A stretch of DNA of 64,000 bases from TMED27 sp964350695 (GTDB taxonomy: Bacteria; Pseudomonadota; Alphaproteobacteria; Micavibrionales; Micavibrionaceae), in NCBI GenBank assembly GCA_964350695.1, contig CAYGKM010000004.1, positions 1 through 64,000 on the forward strand. The letters are read 5' to 3'. Position numbers and translations under genes: made by a program. The notes under the pieces were generated by a model. That model had not been told where the DNA came from, did not search any database, and saw only the letters and a list, made by a program, of their open reading frames with translations. Below are positions 24,428 through 32,968 of this stretch, in pieces (positions within the stretch are counted from its first letter, which is position 1; each line of letters opens with the position of its first letter).

Positions 24428-26350
24428 ATGATGAATTCCGGCGCGCCTAACGGCCCTAAAAACAAAGATCAAATGCACCCGCAGGATATGCGGAATCTCT
24501 TTATATTCTTCGCCGCCGCTGCGCTGCTGTATTTTGCCTATGATGCTTTTATTCTAAAACCGCAATCTGCCGCGCTTCAGGCGCAAGTTCAGGCACAAAA
24601 AGAACTCGCCGCCGCGGTAAACTCCGAAGTAGGGATCGTCAAAGATACGCCTGTTGAGCTTCGCGATCGCAAGGAAATCATCGCCGAAACAGGTGGCCGC
24701 ATTGAATTCGATAACGGCGAAGTCTTCGGCACGCTCTCCCTTCAAGGCGGCAGTCTTGATGACGTGTCTTTGCATGAATACTTCAAAACCCTTGAAGATA
24801 AAGAAAATGTAAATGTTTTGTCCCCGCGCGGCAGCAAATTCTCCCGCACCGTTGAATATGGCTGGATCAGCAATGACAATATCCGCGCCCCTAACGGCAA
24901 AACGCAGTGGCAGGTTCTGGGAACCAACACCAAACTGACGCAAACCACCCCTGTGACCCTATATTGGGATAACGGCCAAGGCCTGATTTTCGAGCGCAAA
25001 TTGGAGCTCGACGAGCATTATATGTTCAAAATCACCCAGCGCGTGACCAATAATTCTGAAACAGCAGCCACCCTTTATCCTTACGGCCTTTTGGCGCAAA
25101 AAGGCGTTCCCCCTGATTACCAGGCAACATGGATTTCCCATGAAGGCCCTATCGGCTTTATCGGTGAAGAGCTGTTTACCGATGGTTATAAGGCGATGCG
25201 TAAACAGCCGAAACAAAGCTTCACCGCCGCCCAAGGCTGGCTCGGTTTTACCGATAAATACTGGCTTTCGGCCTTTATCCCGCCCCAAGGGCAAAACGTG
25301 AAATACAGCTATACCTATGCGGGTGACCAAAAAGACCCCGCCAATACCGGCCTGTATCAAGCCGATTTCCTTGGTGACGCTATCGCTGTTCCTGTCGGTG
25401 GCAGCGCGGAAGTGGAAACACATCTTTTTGTCGGCGCGAAAGAAGTGCTTAAACTTGAGGACTATCAAAAAGCGCTCGATATCCCGAAATTTGATCTGGC
25501 TGTTGATTTCGGATGGTTCTGGTTCATGACCAAACCATTCTTCTTCGCGCTTCACTATCTCGGCCTTCTGGTCGGAAATATGGGCGTAGCCATTATCATC
25601 CTGACCATCATCCTGCGCGGCCTGACCTTCCCGCTCACGAATATTTCATATCGCTCTTTTGCGAAAATGAAAAAAGTCGGCCCCCAGGTCGCTGCCCTGC
25701 GAGAAAAATACGGCGATGATAAACAAGGCATGCAGCAAGAGCTGATCAAGATGTATCAAAAAGAGCAGGTGAACCCGATGTCGGGCTGTTTCCCGATCAT
25801 CCTGCAAATTCCGATTTTCTTTGCGCTCTATAAAACGTTCTTTGTCACAATCGAGATTCGCCATGCGCCGTTTTTCGGCTGGATTCACGACCTCTCCGCA
25901 CCGGATCCGACAAGCATATTCAACCTCTTCGGTCTCATTCCGTGGAATCCTCCGGCGATTTTAATCATCGGCGTTTGGCCATGTATGATGCTGCTCGCGA
26001 TGGTGATTCAGAAAAAACTGAACCCCCCGCCGCAAGACCCGATTCAGCGCGACATCGCAAATTATATGCCGTTCCTGTTCGCGTTCATCATGTCGAAATT
26101 TGCCGCTGGTTTGGTGGTGTACTGGACGTTCTCTGCCTTTATCGGCATCCTCCAGCAAATGTTCATCATGAAGTCCTTGAACGTGCCCATCCACCTCTTC
26201 GGCGAAAAAGACGATCCGCCGCCAACCGAAGGCGTACATCCTTTGGCTGAGATGGCAGAACAAGAAATAGAACATGCGCTCTTCGATGATGAGCCGGCAA
26301 AACCCATTTCTGCGCCAAAACCCAAGAAAAGCAAAAAGAAGAAAAAATAA
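24428..26350 (+). CDS. yidC: Membrane protein insertase YidC
   Basis: This 640-residue inner-membrane insertase works alone or with SecYEG. It has an N-terminal helix (about 24-40), a large periplasmic beta domain (about 60-350) and the conserved 60KD_IMP core with five helices. R397 in IILRGLTFPLT is the groove arginine essential in Gram-negative YidC. ALREKYGDDKQGMQQELIKMYQKEQVNPMSGCFPI is the conserved coiled cytoplasmic loop. The protein ends in a Lys-rich tail (KPKKSKKKKK) expected to bind ribosomes, as in many alphaproteobacteria. The last base of the stop overlaps the start of engB. Confidence 0.97.
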   Translation: MMNSGAPNGPKNKDQMHPQDMRNLFIFFAAAALLYFAYDAFILKPQSAALQAQVQAQKELAAAVNSEVGIVKDTPVELRDRKEIIAETGGRIEFDNGEVFGTLSLQGGSLDDVSLHEYFKTLEDKENVNVLSPRGSKFSRTVEYGWISNDNIRAPNGKTQWQVLGTNTKLTQTTPVTLYWDNGQGLIFERKLELDEHYMFKITQRVTNNSETAATLYPYGLLAQKGVPPDYQATWISHEGPIGFIGEELFTDGYKAMRKQPKQSFTAAQGWLGFTDKYWLSAFIPPQGQNVKYSYTYAGDQKDPANTGLYQADFLGDAIAVPVGGSAEVETHLFVGAKEVLKLEDYQKALDIPKFDLAVDFGWFWFMTKPFFFALHYLGLLVGNMGVAIIILTIILRGLTFPLTNISYRSFAKMKKVGPQVAALREKYGDDKQGMQQELIKMYQKEQVNPMSGCFPIILQIPIFFALYKTFFVTIEIRHAPFFGWIHDLSAPDPTSIFNLFGLIPWNPPAILIIGVWPCMMLLAMVIQKKLNPPPQDPIQRDIANYMPFLFAFIMSKFAAGLVVYWTFSAFIGILQQMFIMKSLNVPIHLFGEKDDPPPTEGVHPLAEMAEQEIEHALFDDEPAKPISAPKPKKSKKKKK

Positions 26351-26985
26351 TGAGTGAAGACTTCACAACAGACGATATCGAAGCGGCCCGTAAGTTATTT
26401 GCGGGCCCTTGCGACTTTGTACTTGGCGTTGCCAGCCTTGGTCAGCTTCCCGATGCCGATATGCCGGAAGTCGCCTTTGCAGGGCGCTCGAATGTTGGTA
26501 AATCCTCGCTGGTCAACGCGCTCACCAACCGCAAAACCCTTGCGCACACCTCGAATACACCGGGCCGCACACAGCAGCTCAACTATTTTAATCTTGGTGA
26601 AAAACTCTTCATGGTCGATATGCCGGGCTATGGCTACGCGAAAGTCTCCAAAGACCAGCGCGATGAATGGACACAGCTCATCTTTGATTATTTGCGCGGC
26701 CGCGCCACCCTGCGCTGCGTATTCATCCTCGTGGATTCCCGCCACGGCCTGAAAGACAGCGATATAGAGCTGATGAAAATGCTCGATGAAACCGCTGTGC
26801 AATACCGCATTATCCTCACCAAATGCGATAAAACAAAAACCCCCGAACTTGATAAGCACATTAAAGACACCGAAAGCGTTATCAAAAAACACGCCGCCGC
26901 TTACCCCAAGGCTTTGCCGACAAGTGCCAATAAAGGCCACGGTATCGAAGAATTCCGCGCGGTCATCGCCAGCTACGGCCTATAA
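26350..26985 (+). CDS. engB: Ribosome biogenesis GTPase EngB/YihA
   Basis: This 211-residue GTPase is needed for 50S subunit maturation. It has G1 GRSNVGKSS (45-53), the G2 threonine in NTPGRTQQLNYF, G3 DMPGYGYAK, G4 TKCDK and G5 SANKG. Its ATG overlaps the yidC stop (TAATG), so translation is coupled. The yidC-engB pairing is typical of alphaproteobacteria. Confidence 0.96.
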   Translation: MSEDFTTDDIEAARKLFAGPCDFVLGVASLGQLPDADMPEVAFAGRSNVGKSSLVNALTNRKTLAHTSNTPGRTQQLNYFNLGEKLFMVDMPGYGYAKVSKDQRDEWTQLIFDYLRGRATLRCVFILVDSRHGLKDSDIELMKMLDETAVQYRIILTKCDKTKTPELDKHIKDTESVIKKHAAAYPKALPTSANKGHGIEEFRAVIASYGL

Positions 26986-26995
26986 TTTTAAGAAA

Positions 26996-27730
26996 TTACT
27001 GGTCTGCGATAACGGTGTAAAACCCGTATATCCCGCCCTCTTGAATGCAGAGCGACCCGAGATTGTTACAATCAGGGCAAATCTCCGCAGGCTGCGTCGT
27101 CAACTCCACATTCGTGCCGCTATGAAGCGCATCATCAATCAGGATATTGCGTAAGGCCACAGTCGCTGTCGGGATCGCAGTAGAGCCGTTAATTTTTTGA
27201 TTAATCAACCCGCATACTTTTTCATTAATCTGATACGCAACCAAAATCACATCTTCCCACGGCGCTTCCGCTCCGCCGGTGCCGCCTGTGTTGCCGCTCG
27301 CCAACGGTGTCCAGTCCACATTGTCAAACCGCCCCAAATACCAACCCGGCGTAGGGTCAGCCGTAACCTGCGTAATGGCTTTTTCCGGCAATGTCCCCGG
27401 CGTAATGCCTCCGCCTTGCGGGTGATACACCTTATGGATCAGCGTTCCCGTATCAAAAGTTAAATCGGTCGGCGCTATGAAATCCAGATCGCTGACATCG
27501 CTGGCGGCTGTATAGAGCATCTGATCAATTGCTGATTTTACCTGTGAGCTATAAGAAATCAGCTGCGTCGCATACAGCTCTGCCATCTCGTCGCTTAACG
27601 TGCCCGCCTCATTCGTGTCGGTTTGCCGCCCGAGCGTAAAGCTGAGCGCCCCGAACAACGCAATCGCGATCAAGACATATATAAGCGCGTTACCGCTTTG
27701 GGGATGAATGTGTTCACTTTTTGTTTTCAT
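26996..27730 (-). CDS. Pilin-like single-helix exported protein, unknown
   Basis: This 244-residue protein has a short basic N-terminus and then SGNALIYVLIAIALFGALSFTLGRQ, a hydrophobic helix preceded by a Gly, as in class III or type IV prepilin leaders. The rest is globular, with two C-terminal cysteine pairs (EICPDC and SLCIQ regions) and a GGTGG turn. It could be a pseudopilin-like minor component of a secretion or pilus machine, but no pilus genes are in this window, so the function is open. It is convergent with engB and divergent from rmuC. Confidence 0.7.
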   Translation of the reverse strand: MKTKSEHIHPQSGNALIYVLIAIALFGALSFTLGRQTDTNEAGTLSDEMAELYATQLISYSSQVKSAIDQMLYTAASDVSDLDFIAPTDLTFDTGTLIHKVYHPQGGGITPGTLPEKAITQVTADPTPGWYLGRFDNVDWTPLASGNTGGTGGAEAPWEDVILVAYQINEKVCGLINQKINGSTAIPTATVALRNILIDDALHSGTNVELTTQPAEICPDCNNLGSLCIQEGGIYGFYTVIADQ

Positions 27731-27758
27731 GGCGCAGAATCAATGTTAAGGTTTGAAT

Positions 27759-29021
27759 ATGTCAGACATCATAGCTCAAATCCCTGTTCTCGCAAACATG
27801 CCTCCGCAAACAATCTATCTTTTGGCGGGCTTTATTTTCGGCCTGTTGATCGCGAGCTTGTTTTTTATCGTGCGCAGACAAAAACTTCTGACCCAAAACG
27901 CTGAGCTAAAGGCGCAGCTTCGTGAGCGTGAAATCGCCTTTGATCAAGCAGGGGCGGCTCTCGATCACCGCTTTAAAGCCACCGCCGCCGCCGCGCTTCA
28001 GGCCAGCAATGAACAATTCCTGCAATTGGCGCAAGAGCGTATGAAATCGGCGCAAAAAGACGCCAGCCATGATCTCGAAAAACGCCAGAACTCGATCGCG
28101 GAGATGATGAAACCCGTCCATAAAAACCTTGAAGACATGGCCAAAGCCTTGGAACAGGTGAAGGGCACGGACCTGTCCCTGCGCGAACAAATGCAAACCC
28201 TCAACCGCGAAACCGCCCGCCTTGTCGGCGCGCTCCGTGATCCTGCCGCGCAAGGCCGCTGGGGGGAATATATTCTCGAAGCTTTGCTTGAAAAATCCGG
28301 CCTGATGAAAGGCGTACATTACGAAACCCAAGTCTCCATGCAAACCGCCGAAGGCCGCCAGCGCCCCGATGCAGTGATTAATATGCAAGATGGTTTCAAA
28401 ATCATCATCGATTCCAAAGCTCCGATTAACCAGTTCGTCGATAAACTCGCCGATGACCTCAGCGAAGAGGCTTATACGGGCGTGATGAAAGACCTCTCCA
28501 AGCAGGTCAAGGCGCACGTACAGGCCTTGGGCAAAAAAGGATACTGGGAAAACGTCGATAGCCCCGATTTCACCGTCCTCTTCCTGCCTTCGGAACATGT
28601 TTATTCGCTGGCTCTGCGCGCTGACCCCGCTTTGGTCGATTACGCCGCCTCACAAAATGTCATCATCGCCTCGCCTACGCTGTTGATGAGCCTTCTCCGT
28701 GTAGTGGGTATGAGCTGGCGTCAGGTCGATCTTGCGAAAAACGCACAGGAAATCTCCGAGCGAGGCGCGGACTTGTATAAACGCCTGCTCAATTTCACGG
28801 GTCACCTCGAAAAAGTCGGCAAAGGTCTGCAAGGCGCGATGAAAGGCTACGATGCCGCTATCGGTTCTCTGGAGCGCCAAGTCGTCCCCGCCGCCCGTAA
28901 ATTCAAAGACCTGCAAGGCGGCGCAGCGCTCGATGATCTTCCCGAATTTGAAACCATCGAAGAAGCCCCCCGCGTCCTCGCCCTCACCGCCGAAGACGAC
29001 CGCGAAAAGAAACGCGCTTAG
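27759..29021 (+). CDS. rmuC: DNA recombination protein RmuC
   Basis: This 420-residue protein has an N-terminal membrane helix (about 18-38), a long coiled coil (about 42-155) and the RmuC nuclease-like domain with GRWGEYILEALLEKSGL, RPDAVINMQDGFKIIIDSKAP and FLPSEHVYSLAL. RmuC limits DNA inversion between short inverted repeats and is related to PD-(D/E)xK nucleases. I chose the ATG at 27759, with AAGG seven bases upstream, over a TTG two codons earlier. The C-terminus is acidic. Confidence 0.93.
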   Translation: MSDIIAQIPVLANMPPQTIYLLAGFIFGLLIASLFFIVRRQKLLTQNAELKAQLREREIAFDQAGAALDHRFKATAAAALQASNEQFLQLAQERMKSAQKDASHDLEKRQNSIAEMMKPVHKNLEDMAKALEQVKGTDLSLREQMQTLNRETARLVGALRDPAAQGRWGEYILEALLEKSGLMKGVHYETQVSMQTAEGRQRPDAVINMQDGFKIIIDSKAPINQFVDKLADDLSEEAYTGVMKDLSKQVKAHVQALGKKGYWENVDSPDFTVLFLPSEHVYSLALRADPALVDYAASQNVIIASPTLLMSLLRVVGMSWRQVDLAKNAQEISERGADLYKRLLNFTGHLEKVGKGLQGAMKGYDAAIGSLERQVVPAARKFKDLQGGAALDDLPEFETIEEAPRVLALTAEDDREKKRA

Positions 29022-29118
29022 ATTATTTAGAATTTATAATCTCTGTTAAGTAGAAGTTTAAATAGGTTAGTAGCCGCTTAATTCCCTGCATCGAATAAAC
29101 GTGAAACTAATAAGGCCT

Positions 29119-29508
29119 TTAAGGTGTTAGGTCATCGGGGGTATTGGTATTTGTATTATGCGCAATATTTGGTGTTTCTGATTTTGTTTTTGGTGTAACC
29201 CCAAATGGTAAATCGGCAATGTGGCTTTCTAACTCACGCCCAAACCCGATAGCGGCAAATACACCGGCGCCTATTGCGGCGCTCTTTAAAACGCTGGGAC
29301 CGTATTTATCTGCTAACGCAGAAATTTGATCTGGTGTAAGCCCCTCAAAAGCTGGATCATTTGCTAAGTCTTTCGCGGTCGCATCTTTAGAGCTGTTAGG
29401 GCTGGTTACACGGGAGGTGCCACCTACAAACGCGCCAAAACCAGCATGTCCAGCAATACTGAGAGCGCTTTTTAAAAAAGCTCTACGATGGGGTTGGTCT
29501 ACAGACAT
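29119..29508 (-). CDS. Small Tat-signal protein, unknown function
   Basis: This 129-residue protein begins MSVDQPHRRAFLKSALS, a good twin-arginine export signal (RRxFLK) followed by a weakly hydrophobic Gly/Ala segment. A second Gly/Ala-rich hydrophobic stretch (LKSAAIGAGVFAAIGFG) lies near residues 72-90 and could be a membrane anchor. The tail is Thr/Asn/Pro-rich. It has no recognised cofactor motif. AAAGGAG lies before the ATG and a TTGACA-type promoter lies upstream. Tat export of so small a protein suggests it folds before export or rides with a partner. Confidence 0.7.
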   Translation of the reverse strand: MSVDQPHRRAFLKSALSIAGHAGFGAFVGGTSRVTSPNSSKDATAKDLANDPAFEGLTPDQISALADKYGPSVLKSAAIGAGVFAAIGFGRELESHIADLPFGVTPKTKSETPNIAHNTNTNTPDDLTP

Positions 29509-29534
29509 TTTTTAACTCCTTTTATTTTTAAACT

Positions 29535-29563
29535 TTTTAACATGACAATATAAATTATGTCAA
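29535..29563 (-). promoter_or_regulatory. Putative promoter of the Tat-signal gene
   Basis: On the minus strand TTGACA (29563-29558), a 17-base spacer and TTAAAA (29540-29535) precede the gene. The 17 bases TTGACATAATTTATATT are identical to those at 50396-50412. An imperfect TGACA/TGTCA inverted repeat overlaps. Confidence 0.55.
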
Positions 29564-29612
29564 TAGATACCCTGCTCTTGACCGATATCTCAAAACCCAT
29601 TACCTCATTCCT

Positions 29613-30149
29613 ATGAGCAAACTCTACGACATCATCAATATCCCCGACCCCGTCCTGCGCGAAACCGCAAACGAGGTCAGCGCCGTCGACGCCGCGCTCC
29701 AGAAACAAATGGATAAAATGCTGGCCACCATGTATGACGCGCCGGGCATTGGCCTTGCTGCCAATCAGGTTGGCCTGCTCAACCGCGTGTTGGTGATGGA
29801 TCTCTCGCATCCGGATGAAAAAGACGAAAGTAAATGGGAAAAGACGCCCATCTGTATGGTTAACCCACAGCTCATCTTTGAATCCGAGGAAATGAGCGTG
29901 ATGCAGGAGGGCTGCCTGTCCATCCCCCAGCAATACGCCGACGTAGAGCGCCCCGCAATCGTCCGCGTCAAATATCTCGACTACAACGGCAAGGAAGCCG
30001 AACTGGAAGCCTCTGGACTTCTGTCTCATTGCGTACAACACGAAATCGACCACCTCAACGGTGTGCTGTTTATCGATTATCTCTCCTCGCTCAAACGCAA
30101 TATGATCATCAAAAAAGTCGATAAAATGAAAAAGCAAAGCATTATTTAA
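29613..30149 (+). CDS. def: Peptide deformylase
   Basis: This 178-residue metalloenzyme removes the formyl group from the N-terminal Met of nascent proteins. All three motifs are present: GIGLAANQVG (45-54), EGCLSIP (99-105, C101 ligand) and HEIDH (143-147, two His ligands and the catalytic Glu). It normally sits beside fmt; here a methyltransferase gene with its own promoter lies between them. Confidence 0.97.
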   Translation: MSKLYDIINIPDPVLRETANEVSAVDAALQKQMDKMLATMYDAPGIGLAANQVGLLNRVLVMDLSHPDEKDESKWEKTPICMVNPQLIFESEEMSVMQEGCLSIPQQYADVERPAIVRVKYLDYNGKEAELEASGLLSHCVQHEIDHLNGVLFIDYLSSLKRNMIIKKVDKMKKQSII

Positions 30150-30150
30150 A

Positions 30151-30180
30151 TTGACATAATATAAACACGTGATGTATAAA
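30151..30180 (+). promoter_or_regulatory. Promoter of the methyltransferase gene
   Basis: TTGACA (30151-30156), an 18-base spacer and TATAAA (30175-30180) begin one base after the def stop codon. Confidence 0.7.
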
Positions 30181-30212
30181 GCCTGATCTTGCAAAAACCA
30201 AAGGAATAAAAC

Positions 30213-31091
30213 ATGTCTCAACCCATTGATCATGTTGGTAAAACAGACGAAATTTTTACGAAGGGGCGTGCAGCTACCTATGGAGCTAGACCCCAATGGG
30301 ATCAATCTGTTGTCGTAAGTGCTCTGGCGCAGGCCAAAGTCCAACCAAAATCCACCTTGATGGAAATTGGGTCTGGAACAGGAGCCTGGGCAGGACATGC
30401 CTTGAATTCGGGTCATAGCGTCGTTTTGGTTGACCCGTCGGCTGATATGAACGCACAGGCTCATTCTAAACTGGCACAGCATGGCGAGAGAGTTTCTTTT
30501 ATCGAAGCCAAGGCCGAGAGCCTTGATACGCACACTTTGCGCGGAAGCGTAGATGCTGTTGTCTACGCCCAAGCAGCACACTGGAATACAGATGAAAAAT
30601 CAGGCCTCGCCGGTAACCTGGAAGCTGTAACCACTAAGCTCTCGGAAATAGGCAAGCCCGATGCGGCCCTTATAATCCAGTATTATAACCTCGGTTTCGG
30701 CGAAGATGACCAAATGAATTCTGAAATAGGAAGAGCGCTGCACCAAGCCTTCGCGAACCATATTCCAACCTACGAACCTTCTGGAACGCCGCTACGCAAT
30801 GCCCGCCTATTCCAACCTGAAAATTATAGCCAAATGTTCAATCAAGACACAGGCGTTGACATTGCCTATACGCAACTTCCCAATCTTGTTCACGACCATG
30901 CCGGTTACTTTAAATGGCTCGCAAGCTATTCCTTTGTAAAAGAAGAGATGCTCGCAGAAGGTCAGTCTTTACGCGAAAAGCTTGAAGACATTTACAACGC
31001 ACACGCCAATGAAAATGGCGAAGTCGAAGTGCCGTTCTATGTACAAACGATGACGGGTAAAATTGCATCTGCCCCGACATTCGAACCTTAA
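30213..31091 (+). CDS. SAM-dependent class I methyltransferase
   Basis: This 292-residue protein has a Rossmann-type SAM-binding motif I, STLMEIGSGTGAWAGHAL (about 47-64), the acidic end of strand 2 in VVLVDPSADM, and a later DAVVYAQAAHWN strand. The overall arrangement resembles small-molecule methyltransferases of the Tam/UbiE type; the HW pair in the AQAAHW motif is common in trans-aconitate-type enzymes. The substrate is unknown. It has its own promoter and an AAAGGAA site, and it interrupts the usual def-fmt pair, so it may be a later insertion. Confidence 0.85.
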   Translation: MSQPIDHVGKTDEIFTKGRAATYGARPQWDQSVVVSALAQAKVQPKSTLMEIGSGTGAWAGHALNSGHSVVLVDPSADMNAQAHSKLAQHGERVSFIEAKAESLDTHTLRGSVDAVVYAQAAHWNTDEKSGLAGNLEAVTTKLSEIGKPDAALIIQYYNLGFGEDDQMNSEIGRALHQAFANHIPTYEPSGTPLRNARLFQPENYSQMFNQDTGVDIAYTQLPNLVHDHAGYFKWLASYSFVKEEMLAEGQSLREKLEDIYNAHANENGEVEVPFYVQTMTGKIASAPTFEP

Positions 31092-31136
31092 AAATATAAA
31101 GATGATTTTCCGTTTCTAGGCCTGTATAAAGGCTGA

Positions 31137-32078
31137 ATGAATGGAAAATCTCTTCGCATCGGCTTTATGGGCACACCCGACTTCGCTCTCGAGGCTCTTA
31201 AGGCCCTTGTGAACGCAGGCCATAACGTGGTCTGCGTATATTCCCAGCCGCCGCGTCCAAAGGGCAGGGGGCATAAACTCACGGCTTCTCCGGTGCAAAG
31301 CTTTGCCGAAAACCAAGACATCCCCGTCTATCACCCCAAATCTCTGAAATCCGAAGACGTACAGGCGGAGTTTAAGGCCCATAACCTTGATATCGCCGTG
31401 GTCGCGGCGTATGGCCTCCTCCTCCCGAAAGCCGTTCTGGCTGCCCCGAAAATGGGCTGTATCAATATCCACGCCTCACTGCTTCCTCGCTGGCGGGGCG
31501 CGTCCCCCATTCATCGCGCGATTTTGGCCGGAGACGCGCAAAGCGGGGTTACCATCATGCAAATGGATGAAGGCCTCGATACCGGCCCTGAAATCATGAA
31601 AAAATCGCTTGATATCGCTCCCCGTGAAACATCTGCAACGCTACACGATAAGCTTGCCGCTCTCGGCGCGGATATGATTATTCAAGCCCTGAATACATTG
31701 GCTAAAAATGGACAAATATCTAATATTAAACAAAAAAAAGAAGGCATCACCTATGCCCATCTCCTTAAAAAAGACGACGGAAAAATCGATTGGACGCACA
31801 GCGCGGAACAAATAGACCGTCAAATCCGTGCGCTTAATCCGTGGCCGGGCGTGTGGTGCGAAACGCAAGGTGTACGTTTCAAAATAATTGAGGCCCAGCC
31901 GACCAATGACATTCAAAATGGTGAAGTAGGTGCAATTTTGAATAAGGACGGGGAAGTCCTTTGCGGCGATAAGACGACGCTTAAATTAATACGTGTCCAG
32001 CCTGCGGGCAAACAAGCCATGGATTTTGCCTCCGCCCTCAACGGCGGATATCTTAAAATCGGGCAGATTTTCAAATGA
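31137..32078 (+). CDS. fmt: Methionyl-tRNA formyltransferase
   Basis: This 313-residue enzyme formylates initiator Met-tRNA using 10-formyl-tetrahydrofolate. Family features are RIGFMGTPDFALEAL at the start, INIHASLLPRWRGASPIHRAI (catalytic Asn-His region), DEGLDTGP, and a C-terminal OB-like domain starting around residue 205. Its stop overlaps the next gene start (ATGA). The position close to def and truA is standard. Confidence 0.97.
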   Translation: MNGKSLRIGFMGTPDFALEALKALVNAGHNVVCVYSQPPRPKGRGHKLTASPVQSFAENQDIPVYHPKSLKSEDVQAEFKAHNLDIAVVAAYGLLLPKAVLAAPKMGCINIHASLLPRWRGASPIHRAILAGDAQSGVTIMQMDEGLDTGPEIMKKSLDIAPRETSATLHDKLAALGADMIIQALNTLAKNGQISNIKQKKEGITYAHLLKKDDGKIDWTHSAEQIDRQIRALNPWPGVWCETQGVRFKIIEAQPTNDIQNGEVGAILNKDGEVLCGDKTTLKLIRVQPAGKQAMDFASALNGGYLKIGQIFK

Positions 32079-32968
32079 ACCCGACCTTGATTGGCCTAAC
32101 AGGGCTTCTTGTCTTCTCAATCGGCCCAACGCTATACGCGTTTGGTGCGGCTCTCCCACCTTTTGAATTTTTAGCTATGGTCAGCGGCCTCGGCTATGTT
32201 GGCATTACGCTTACTCAAGCTGCCCGCGGCAGGGATATAATCGCTGTATGGCGCCAACCTCCAAAAATTTATGCTTTCGTGTTTTGTGCTGTAGGCCTTT
32301 ATAACCTGCTCTATCTTCTCGCGATCCAAAACTCCGAAGCCTTTACCGCCACGGCTTTGAACTATCTCTGGCCGGTTCTCCTCGCCGTTTTTGCGGCATA
32401 TATAGACGGTCGCAGCCTCGATAGATTTCAAAAAAACGCTCTGCTATGTGGCGCTCTCGGAACAGCTCTAATCTTCCTCCCCCTAATTGAGGGCGAAATA
32501 GGCAAAGAAAACTTCGTATTTGGGTGTATCCTCGCTATTGCAGGCGCCGCTCTCTGGGCGTTTTATTCCGCCACTTCAAAAAAATATTCGTATTCCTCGG
32601 GTTTTCTCGCGCCGGTAATGCTGCTGGCATCTTTTATGTTCGCTGCGCTTCATTTTACACTCGAAATCACAGTCATCCCTTCGCTTAATCTTATGTTGAT
32701 AGTCGCCATCACGGGACTAACCCGCTTTTGTTACGTGATGTGGGATATAGGCATACGGGAAGGCAATCGCGTGCTGCTATCCTCATTTTCTTACTTCACT
32801 CCGCTTTGGGCGACGAGCCTATTGATGGCATTTGGCTTTCTGCCGCCGCACCCGCTCATTGCCGCTGCAGCAGTGCTCATTATCATGGCCTGCGTTTTCA
32901 CCAACGCGAAAACATTGCTAAAACTCATCCAAGGCCTTAAAAAGCGTAACCATGACCCAGCGTTATAA
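32075..32968 (+). CDS. EamA/DMT family transporter
   Basis: This 297-residue protein with about ten hydrophobic segments is arranged as two EamA halves. Family hints are ATALNYLWPVLLAVFAAY at the end of the first half and YFTPLWATSLLMAF in the second. Members export amino acids or other metabolites; the substrate is not predictable. It overlaps fmt by four bases and truA by 17, so all three are probably translated from one message. Confidence 0.88.
   Translation: MNPTLIGLTGLLVFSIGPTLYAFGAALPPFEFLAMVSGLGYVGITLTQAARGRDIIAVWRQPPKIYAFVFCAVGLYNLLYLLAIQNSEAFTATALNYLWPVLLAVFAAYIDGRSLDRFQKNALLCGALGTALIFLPLIEGEIGKENFVFGCILAIAGAALWAFYSATSKKYSYSSGFLAPVMLLASFMFAALHFTLEITVIPSLNLMLIVAITGLTRFCYVMWDIGIREGNRVLLSSFSYFTPLWATSLLMAFGFLPPHPLIAAAAVLIIMACVFTNAKTLLKLIQGLKKRNHDPAL

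Noticed and set aside
29020..29042. AT-rich hairpin after rmuC as a terminator
   Set aside because: AGATTAT/ATAATCT pairs, but the stem is weak and no T run follows.
29499..30581. Minus-strand open frame of 360 codons
   Set aside because: It covers def and the start of the methyltransferase in antisense; both have clear protein motifs.
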